Shown here one piece after another: positions 58,038 through 64,000 of a DNA stretch of 64,000 bases. Within the stretch, counting starts at the first letter, position 1; every line of letters begins with the position of its first letter. The notes below the pieces were generated by a model, which ran no database searches, was not told where the DNA came from, and saw nothing but the letters and a program-made list of their open reading frames with translations. The stretch covers positions 124,001-188,000 of the forward strand of contig NZ_JAQNDM010000002.1 in assembly GCF_028368975.1 (NCBI RefSeq), in the 5' to 3' direction. The translations under genes were made by a program, and so were the position numbers. Source of the stretch: Stigmatella ashevillena (GTDB lineage: Bacteria > Myxococcota > Myxococcia > Myxococcales > Myxococcaceae).

Positions 58038-59012
58038 TTATTCGGGCTTGGGCCCCGGGCTCCCCTCTTCGGGAGGTTTCGGGGGCGTGTTCGTCAACAG
58101 GCCGCTGGTGGCCTTCTGCGTCTTCTCGGCGGCCTCGATGGCCTCTTCCAGCTTTTCCAACGCGGCCTCGGATGCCGCCGCGTTCTTGTCCAGCCGCTTC
58201 TGGAAGCCCGGGTCCGACAGGGCCTCCACCGTACCGGCCGCCCCCGGTACTGGAGCGACCTCCTTCTCGACGATCTCCCGGTGCTCCTGCGTCAGCTCGT
58301 GGAACTCCCGGAGCGTTGGCAGAGAGGCCAGGTCCTTGAGCGCGAAGAACTCCAAGAACTCGCGCGTGGTGCCATAGAGGATGGGCCTGCCCACCTCTTC
58401 CTTCTTTCCGAGAATCTTCACCAGCTTGCGGTCCATCAACGCCTTGATGACGGCGCCGCAATCCACCCCGCGGATGTCCTCCACCTCGGGCCGGGTGACG
58501 GGCTGCCGGTAGGCGATGATGGCCAGCGTCTCCACGGCGGCCCGGGTGAGCCGCTGCGGCTTCACGCGCAGGTAGCGCCGCACATACTCCGCCGAGTGGG
58601 GGTCCGTGCGGAACTGCCACCCGTCCGCCACCTCGTGCAGGACGATGCCGTTGACGCCATCGCGGTGCAGGCCGGAGATTTGATTGAGCGCCTTGGCGAT
58701 GAGCTCCCGGTCAATGCCGGTGCTCTCGAAGAGCTGGTCCACCGTCAGCGGCTTGTCGGCCACGAACAGCACGCTCTGGAGGACGGTGCGGATGCGGTCC
58801 TCGGACAGCCGCCGGCTCTTCTGGACGAGCTTCTCGAAGGACGTCTCCAGGTCCGGCCCGGCGTCCTCCTCGATGGCAATCGCCTCCACCTCGTCCAGGT
58901 CGCCCGCGTCCCCGGGCCCGGTGACGGCGGCGATCTCGTCCTCGGAGAAGGGGCCGGGGCCACCGGGCGTCCCAGGGGGTGGGCCCTTGTCCGTCTTCCT
59001 ACCGGTAGTCAC
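58038..59012 (-). CDS. scpB: Segregation and condensation protein B
   Basis: ScpB, the winged-helix partner of ScpA in the bacterial SMC complex. The 324-residue product has the core LETLAIIAYRQPVTRPEVEDIRGVD (~150-175) and REFLEFFALKDLASLP (~215); the N-terminal ~55 residues (acidic, Gly/Pro-rich) and the C-terminal ~80 (KTQKATSGLLTNTPPKPP) are extensions beyond the usual ~200 residues. GTG start at 59012 overlaps the scpA stop by 14 bases. Operon with scpA and rluB. Confidence 0.93.
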   Translation of the reverse strand: MTTGRKTDKGPPPGTPGGPGPFSEDEIAAVTGPGDAGDLDEVEAIAIEEDAGPDLETSFEKLVQKSRRLSEDRIRTVLQSVLFVADKPLTVDQLFESTGIDRELIAKALNQISGLHRDGVNGIVLHEVADGWQFRTDPHSAEYVRRYLRVKPQRLTRAAVETLAIIAYRQPVTRPEVEDIRGVDCGAVIKALMDRKLVKILGKKEEVGRPILYGTTREFLEFFALKDLASLPTLREFHELTQEHREIVEKEVAPVPGAAGTVEALSDPGFQKRLDKNAAASEAALEKLEEAIEAAEKTQKATSGLLTNTPPKPPEEGSPGPKPE

Positions 59013-59853
59013 TCTCGTCCACCTCCGTGGGGACCAGCCGCTCCAGGGCGTCGCCGTTGGGTGTCAGGATGATGTCCTTCAACGGTTCCTCCTGGACCAC
59101 GCGGATGAGGCGCCGCTTTACCATCTCCAGGATCGCGAGGAACGTCACAACGACTTCCTGCCGCGTGCTCTCTTTGGTGAAGAGGCTGGTGAAGGCCACC
59201 TGCCCCTCGGTGCGCACCCGCTCGGCCACCTTCAGCAGGGCATCCGAGAGGCTGACGCGCTCGAGCACCACCTCGTGCTGCACCTTGGGGACCAGCCGCT
59301 CGAGCACCCGGTCCAGGGCCTCGATGAGCTTGAGGACGGAGAACTCTTGCAGCCCCACCTCCTCCTCGGGGATAGGAATGGCCTCCACCGGCACGTTGCG
59401 CGTGTACACGTCCCGGCCCAGCAAGTCCTGCCGGGCAAGCTGCTCCGCCGCATCCTTGTACTTCTGGTACTCCAACAACCGGCGCACCAACTCCGCGCGA
59501 GGATCGCTCGCCTCCTCCACGGCTGCCTCGGAGGCCTCCAGGGGGGCAGCCTCCTGGCGAGGCAGCAGCATCCGGCTCTTGAGGTGCGCCAGCGTGGAGG
59601 CCATCACCAGGAATTCCCCGGCGATGTCCAGGTTCAGCTCCCGCATCCGCTCCAGGTATTCCAGATACTTCTCGATAATCAGGGCGATGGGGATGTCGAA
59701 GATGTCGAGCCGGTGCTCCCGGATGAGGTGGAGCAGCAGGTCGAGCGGACCCTCGAAATTGGGCAGGGCGATGCGAAAGGCGTCCCCGGGCGAGCGGGGC
59801 ACCTCGGTGTCGCCGGAGCCCTCATCGGGCGGCTCCCGGCGGTCATCGGTCAC
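58999..59853 (-). CDS. scpA: Segregation and condensation protein A
   Basis: Kleisin subunit of the SMC-ScpAB complex. The 284-residue product has the N-terminal SMC-binding ALPNFEGPLDLLLHLIREHRLDIFDIPIALI, a middle region with LLPRQE, and the C-terminal winged helix TFLAILEMVKRRLIRVVQEE. GTG start. First gene of the scpA-scpB-rluB operon; trpS is 70 bases upstream on the same strand. Confidence 0.94.
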   Translation of the reverse strand: MTDDRREPPDEGSGDTEVPRSPGDAFRIALPNFEGPLDLLLHLIREHRLDIFDIPIALIIEKYLEYLERMRELNLDIAGEFLVMASTLAHLKSRMLLPRQEAAPLEASEAAVEEASDPRAELVRRLLEYQKYKDAAEQLARQDLLGRDVYTRNVPVEAIPIPEEEVGLQEFSVLKLIEALDRVLERLVPKVQHEVVLERVSLSDALLKVAERVRTEGQVAFTSLFTKESTRQEVVVTFLAILEMVKRRLIRVVQEEPLKDIILTPNGDALERLVPTEVDESDYR

Positions 59854-59923
59854 CGGTCATCCTTCGGGAACATCGGACTGAACCCCTTAGCAGTGGCCTC
59901 CCAAGGGGTCAAACTTTCCAACC

Positions 59924-60937
59924 TCAGGAGATACCCACGGCGCGGCGGACCTGGTCCATCAGGGGGGCGGCCTTCTCGCGTGCCCGCCGGGCTCCGTCCT
60001 GAAGGAGGCGCTCCAGCTCACCGGGGTCCCGGAGCAGCTCCTCGCGGCGCTGGCGCGCGGGCCCGAAGGTGGCGTGAAAGGCCTCCAGGAGCAGCTTCTT
60101 GTACTCCCCGTACCCCTTGCCCCCGGCCCTCCAGGTGGCATCCGCGGCGGCGAACTCGGCCGGAGGGAGCATCACCTTCATCAAGTCGTAGAGGGCGCTG
60201 CCCTCGGTGGGCTTGGGGGCCTCCACGGGCGTGGAGTCCGACTTGATGCTCATGAAGCGCTTCTTGATCTCCTTCTCGTCCCCGAAGATGTCGATGGTGT
60301 TGCCGTAGGACTTGGACATCTTCTGCCCATCGACGCCCATCACCGTGGCGGTGCTCTCCTGGAGCCGGGCCTCCGGGAGCTTGAGGATGCCGGGGGCGTG
60401 GCCCTTCTGCTTGCCCTCCGGGTCGGCGGGATCGTACCCGGGGACATAGGTGAGGTTGAACTTCACCGCCCAGTCGCGCGCGAACTCGATGTGCTGCACC
60501 TGATCCTTGCCCACCGGGACGACGTCCGCGCTGTAGAGCAGGATGTCCGCGGCCATCAGCACCGGGTAGGCGAAGAGGCCAAAGTCCGGGCTGATGCCCT
60601 TGGCGGTCTTGTCCTTGTAGCTGTGGGCCCGCTCCAGGTTCGCGTGGGGCACCACGGTGCCGAGGATCCAGTACAGCTCCAGCACCTCCCGCACGTCGCT
60701 CTGCCGGAAGAGGATCGCCCGGCTGGGATCCAACCCCAGCGACAGGTACGCGAGCGCCGCCTCCCGGGTGAACTCCTCCGCCTTGGCGGGCTCCCTCACC
60801 GTGGTGAGCGCATGCAGGTTGGCGATGAAGTAGAGCGCCTCGCCCTCGCTCTGCAGCTGGATGAACTGCCGGATGGCCCCGTAGTAGTTGCCAATGTGCA
60901 GCCGGCCCGAGGACTGAACGCCGGAGAGGATCCGCAT
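59924..60937 (-). CDS. trpS: Tryptophanyl-tRNA synthetase
   Basis: Class I aminoacyl-tRNA synthetase charging tRNA-Trp. The 337-residue product has the HIGH-like GRLHIGNYYGAI, the KMSKS in VDGQKMSKSYGN, and the expected HAPGILKLPEARLQ segment. The ATG at 60937 gives the canonical start MRILSGVQSSG; a longer frame is unsupported. It precedes scpA on the same strand and is divergent from the DUF4388 gene. Confidence 0.94.
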   Translation of the reverse strand: MRILSGVQSSGRLHIGNYYGAIRQFIQLQSEGEALYFIANLHALTTVREPAKAEEFTREAALAYLSLGLDPSRAILFRQSDVREVLELYWILGTVVPHANLERAHSYKDKTAKGISPDFGLFAYPVLMAADILLYSADVVPVGKDQVQHIEFARDWAVKFNLTYVPGYDPADPEGKQKGHAPGILKLPEARLQESTATVMGVDGQKMSKSYGNTIDIFGDEKEIKKRFMSIKSDSTPVEAPKPTEGSALYDLMKVMLPPAEFAAADATWRAGGKGYGEYKKLLLEAFHATFGPARQRREELLRDPGELERLLQDGARRAREKAAPLMDQVRRAVGIS

Positions 60938-61121
60938 GGGTCGAACCGCCCCTTCGCAAAAAGAAGGGCCCTCGTTCGCATACCCGCCGTCCCCCTGCAA
61001 CCGCCTTTTCCCCCGGACTCCGGGTGCTTTGAGCAACACCCCGCGTTCGGCACTGGACGTCAGAGACGTATGCTACTGGATCTTTGTGTCTACTGCATAA
61101 AAATCCTGAAATATCAGTGGG

Positions 61122-61150
61122 TTGTGATGCGCGGAGGGGGGCGATAGTCT
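61122..61150 (+). promoter_or_regulatory. Possible promoter of the DUF4388 gene
   Basis: TTGTGA (61122-61127) and TAGTCT (61145-61150) separated by 17 bases, in an AT-rich patch 46-74 bases before the ATG. Weak matches. Confidence 0.3.
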
Positions 61151-61195
61151 TAATGTGTTGCAAGCAGGCCGACGTACGCCTGGGAGAGAGGTCGA

Positions 61196-62362
61196 ATGGA
61201 GCATATCAAGGGGAGCCTGAGCCACTACCCCATGGACGTGACGGTGCCGGCCCTCCTGGCTCGTAAGGTCGAAGGCACACTCCGGGTGGAGCGCGGCGCG
61301 GTGGCCCGGTACTTCCTCTTCCGGGGAGGCTTCCTGGTGGGCGAGAGTTCCAACGTGCCCAGCGAGCACCTGGGGCAGGTGCTGGTGGATCTCGACATTC
61401 TCGATGCGCCCCGGGCGGCGCTTGCGTTCGAGGCGGCGGAGCTGGCGCGGCTGCCCTATGGGGCCTTCCTGGTGCGGCAGCAGTTCGTGGAGCTGCCCCG
61501 GCTGCAGGAGGCCCTGGAGCACAAGGCGCGCGAGGCCTTCTTCGACTGCTACAACTGGGACTCGGGCGAGGTGGAATTCACCCTGCAGATGCCCTCGATG
61601 GAACAGGCGGTGGAGCTGAAGCTGTCGCTGGCGAGCCTGCACCGGGACGCGGTGGAGCGCCTGCGGGAGTGGAAGGTGTTCCGGGAGATCTTCACCGGCA
61701 TGGACACCACCTTTCGCGTCTTCCACGAGTACGCCCTGGGCAGCTTCTCCGAGGAGGAGTCCTCGCTCTTGAACCGGGCGGACAGCGGGGCCACGCTGGC
61801 CGAGCTGCTCGCCTCGGGCGCGGAGCCGCGAATCTTCGTGGCGCGGCGGTTGCTCCACCTCTACCGGCGCGGGGCCATCTCGCCCCACCAGCACGAGGGG
61901 GTGGTGCTCAGCGAATCCGCGGATGTGCCGGAGATGCTGTCGATGGCCCGGCGGTTCATGGACGTGGGCAAGTACGATCACGCGCTGGAAGTCGCCGCGC
62001 AGGTGCTTGAGCGAGGGCCGGTGCAGGAGGCCCATGCCCTGTACCGGGCGGCGGAGATCTCCCTGACGCTGGCCTCGTGTGACGAGCTGTTCGCGCTGGA
62101 TGGACGGCTGGTCTTCGAGCCCCTGCCCCGCCCTCTTCCCGCCTCGCTCACGGCGGACGATCTGTACCTGTACTCCAAGCTGCGGGGCAGCGTGACCATC
62201 CGTCAGGCCTTGCGCACGGCGGCCATGGGGGAGGCGGCCGCTTCCCGGTCGATGCACCGGCTGCTGGCCATGGGGCTGCTGCGCATCGTCCCTCCAATGG
62301 GCGAGCTCGAACCGCAACGCAAGACGGATCCCTACGGCTTTCTCCCCGCGCTGGAGGTTTGA
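61196..62362 (+). CDS. DUF4388 domain protein
   Basis: A 388-residue cytoplasmic protein. The N-terminal ~100 residues resemble DUF4388 (IKGSLSHYPMDVTVPALLARKVEGTLRV and FFDCYNWDSGEVEF), a module found mainly in delta-proteobacteria, often attached to response-regulator or CheY-like proteins. The C-terminal half has helices of TPR/winged type but no known domain. Its ATG is 258 bases from trpS on the opposite strand. Likely a regulatory or adaptor protein (inference). Confidence 0.75.
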   Translation: MEHIKGSLSHYPMDVTVPALLARKVEGTLRVERGAVARYFLFRGGFLVGESSNVPSEHLGQVLVDLDILDAPRAALAFEAAELARLPYGAFLVRQQFVELPRLQEALEHKAREAFFDCYNWDSGEVEFTLQMPSMEQAVELKLSLASLHRDAVERLREWKVFREIFTGMDTTFRVFHEYALGSFSEEESSLLNRADSGATLAELLASGAEPRIFVARRLLHLYRRGAISPHQHEGVVLSESADVPEMLSMARRFMDVGKYDHALEVAAQVLERGPVQEAHALYRAAEISLTLASCDELFALDGRLVFEPLPRPLPASLTADDLYLYSKLRGSVTIRQALRTAAMGEAAASRSMHRLLAMGLLRIVPPMGELEPQRKTDPYGFLPALEV

Positions 62363-62377
62363 GCCGGCGGGGGGGGC

Positions 62378-63199
62378 TCAGCCGTACAGCCGCCGCAGCT
62401 CGATGCCCTCCCGCAGCATCTGGACGTCCGGGTAGACCGTGCCCAGGTCCAACTGCACATACGTCTTGTGCTCGTCCAGGAGCGCGAAGCTGGTGGAGAC
62501 GCAGAGCTGCTCCAGCCCTATGCGCTCGTAGCCCTCGCGCACCACGTCATGGCCGTAGATGGCGATGCGGCCGCCCAGCACGGAGAGGAACGCGCGGGCC
62601 TGTTCCGCGGTGGCCATGCGGCTCCACAACATGGGGCCCAGCACGGACTCGCGGAAGAACTCCTCGATGCCCCAGCCGAAGTAGCCCTCGAGCTTCACGT
62701 CCTCCAACTGCGCCAGGCTGCGCAAGGGGGCGGAGGGCGCGGCGTGCAGCAGGACGACGCCGTTGGGGGCCGCGGCCACCAGGGGCAGCTGCTGGAAGAG
62801 GCTGCGCAGGGTCAGCACCTCGTCCGGGTTCATGCGCTCCTCCAGCACTTGGGCTTCGTCCGCGTGGAACTTGGCGGTGCGCGGGCCGCCCACATGGGCG
62901 TGCTCGTGGTTGCCCATCAGGCAGTGGACGCGCCCTGGGAAGCGGGCCTGGGCGCGGAGGAAGGCCTGGATGACCTCGGGAGACTCATCCTTATAGGGAG
63001 TGCCGAGGTAGTCCGGCCACTGCTGCTCGGTGAGCGAGTCGGGCCCGTGCACCATGTCGCCGGTGAAGACGAGCACGGTGTCCTGGGGAGCGTCCTCCAG
63101 GAGCGTGACCATGCGCTGAAAGTCCCGCAGGTTGCCCTGGATGTCGGTAGCGACCAGGAGCCGGCCGGAATCGGGGAGCCTGAGGAGGCGGGAAGTCAC
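62378..63199 (-). CDS. Calcineurin-like metallophosphoesterase
   Basis: A phosphoesterase fold of about 273 residues. Metal-site motifs in order are ATDIQGNLRDF (normally D-x-H; here Gln replaces His), TGDMVHGPD (G-D-x-x-x), MGNHEHAH (G-N-H-E) and YGHDVV near the end (G-H). The missing first His may change metal use or activity. The start is uncertain: the GTG at 63199 lies almost on a GGAGG box, which is close for a start; a longer frame exists upstream but reads as non-coding. It is followed by DUF4388 gene convergently and preceded by a small unknown gene. Confidence 0.72.
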   Translation of the reverse strand: MTSRLLRLPDSGRLLVATDIQGNLRDFQRMVTLLEDAPQDTVLVFTGDMVHGPDSLTEQQWPDYLGTPYKDESPEVIQAFLRAQARFPGRVHCLMGNHEHAHVGGPRTAKFHADEAQVLEERMNPDEVLTLRSLFQQLPLVAAAPNGVVLLHAAPSAPLRSLAQLEDVKLEGYFGWGIEEFFRESVLGPMLWSRMATAEQARAFLSVLGGRIAIYGHDVVREGYERIGLEQLCVSTSFALLDEHKTYVQLDLGTVYPDVQMLREGIELRRLYG

Positions 63200-63297
63200 G
63201 GCCTCCAGCCTAGATGCAGATGGGCCAAGCTCAAGTTCGTAGACATCCCAGACACGGCGTCCCCAATGGCTAACAGCGGGAAACCGGCTCGCGTTTA

Positions 63298-63747
63298 TCA
63301 CCGGGTGTCGACAGGTGCTCCCGGCGTCGCCTGCTTCCGGAGGGGCAAGGGCTGGAGATCCGGTGGCACCCAGCCTGCTTTGGCGCGCGGTGACTCCAAG
63401 GTCTCCTTCCGGTAGTGGCGCCCCAGCAGCTTCGAATCCAGCAACTCCGGGTGCATGGACAGGAACGCCTCGAAGGAGTCTGGCCCGGGCGTCTCGTCGA
63501 GTGCCACCTGCATGCGCTCGGCCCAGGCCCGCGTCATCGTCTCGTGGAACTTCTCCGCCGCTCCGAGCGCCGTGGCGTAGGTGCGCACCAGCGTCCGGAT
63601 TCGCTCCAGCCCCGCATCGAACCCGTGAGCCCTCAGGCACACCCATCCCAGCCGCAGGTGCCCGCGGTGGCCGAACTGGTCTCCGGGGTATGTCGCTGCC
63701 TCGATCGCCGCCAGGAACTCCGTGTCGGACAGCTCTCCTGTGCTCAT
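63298..63747 (-). CDS. Small protein of unknown function
   Basis: A 149-residue soluble protein with several Trp/His/Arg-rich helices (QFGHRGHLRLGWVCLRAHG, AAEKFHETMTRAWAERM). ATG at 63747 with GGAGG. I do not recognise the family; the same His-Arg pattern occurs in uncharacterised proteobacterial proteins. It lies 98 bases upstream of the phosphoesterase gene. Confidence 0.65.
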   Translation of the reverse strand: MSTGELSDTEFLAAIEAATYPGDQFGHRGHLRLGWVCLRAHGFDAGLERIRTLVRTYATALGAAEKFHETMTRAWAERMQVALDETPGPDSFEAFLSMHPELLDSKLLGRHYRKETLESPRAKAGWVPPDLQPLPLRKQATPGAPVDTR

Positions 63748-64000
63748 GCCGCGCCTCCGGCGCAAAAGTCGAACCTGGGCCCACTGCCTATCACCCAGAG
63801 CCCTTCGCGAGGTGGGGTGAACGGCGTGACTGTGCTGACACGTTTAGGCCGAGAACGTGGCGTTGGCGTGCCGCGTCATTTCAAAGAAGCGCAAAGGTGG
63901 ATCGCTCTGAGCAACGCATGTTCCAAAAACCCCTGATGCTTTTTTGTAACGTTTCGACAAGACGTGTGTCTTCAGCGCTTGCGATTCAGGTGCTGCACCG
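63748..64000. other. Intergenic DNA at the window end
   Basis: 253 bases, AT-richer towards the end, without a supported gene; a plus-strand frame crossing it lies mostly antisense to the small protein gene and has no recognisable features. It may hold promoters for the small-protein gene and the next gene. Confidence 0.4.

Noticed and set aside
63200-63784. N-terminal extension of the metallophosphoesterase
   Set aside because: It overlaps the small protein gene in another frame and shows no conserved segment before the DIQGN motif.
63415-63936. Plus-strand frame of 173 residues near the window end
   Set aside because: Mostly antisense to the better supported small protein gene; no recognisable features.

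Overview
The window reads as chromosomal DNA of a delta-proteobacterial predator, most likely a myxobacterium of the Cystobacterineae (Stigmatella / Myxococcus / Archangium type). The reasons are high GC with strong GC3 bias, GTG and TTG starts, many lipoproteins and PilZ-like proteins, an AgmX/PglI-type protein, a Ser/Thr-kinase remnant of the myxobacterial membrane type, DUF4388 and cyclic-nucleotide-binding regulators, and branched-chain/short-chain acyl-CoA metabolism. The organism call is inference from gene content; no rRNA or tRNA gene was seen.

Layout. 1-5.5 kb: end of a cut gene, a 3-hydroxyisobutyryl-CoA hydrolase, and the GMP branch of purine synthesis (guaA, guaB, with a lipoprotein gene on the other strand between them). 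5.7-15.3 kb: a PilZ-Hsp70 fusion, DedA membrane protein, small CNBD protein, MiaB, then a VWA/CoxE-like gene with a coiled-coil partner behind an RlmD-type rRNA methyltransferase, and a PilZ protein. 15.3-17.9 kb: thiolase plus two-subunit 3-oxoacid CoA-transferase (acetoacetate use). 18.1-20.7 kb: two lipoprotein c-type cytochromes. 20.7-22.4 kb: ribosomal protein S1.

22.8-31.7 kb is a carbohydrate region: a LamB-type porin divergent from a MalEFG-type ABC importer (no ATPase gene present), then a large secreted GH87-type alpha-1,3-glucanase. The divergent intergenic region carries two tandem TTGAC-N7-GTCAA palindromes, and further palindromes lie before the glucanase. I infer an alpha-glucan scavenging locus. 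It is followed by a Ser/Thr kinase gene that has lost its catalytic core through an internal frame-changing deletion.

33.2-37.8 kb is a beta-oxidation operon on the minus strand (3-hydroxyacyl-CoA dehydrogenase, enoyl-CoA hydratase, two acyl-CoA dehydrogenases), with an AgmX/PglI-domain protein gene between the two dehydrogenases. 37.8-48.9 kb: Mrp-type Fe-S carrier, divergent menG/menF (menaquinone), SppA protease, RtcA, an ion transporter, and a coupled 2OG-oxygenase/SRPBCC pair. 48.9-55.9 kb: secreted beta-propeller-like lipoprotein, lipoprotein, a free-standing MshEN protein, a TPR-double-CNBD protein and a HEAT-repeat lipoprotein. 56-61 kb: scpA-scpB-rluB with a strikingly repetitive RluB tail, and trpS. 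The end holds a DUF4388 protein, a metallophosphoesterase and a small unknown protein.

No insertion sequence, prophage, CRISPR array, origin or tRNA was found. The most unusual items are the operator array and GH87 locus, the PilZ-Hsp70 fusion, the 16-unit basic repeat in RluB, and the decaying kinase.
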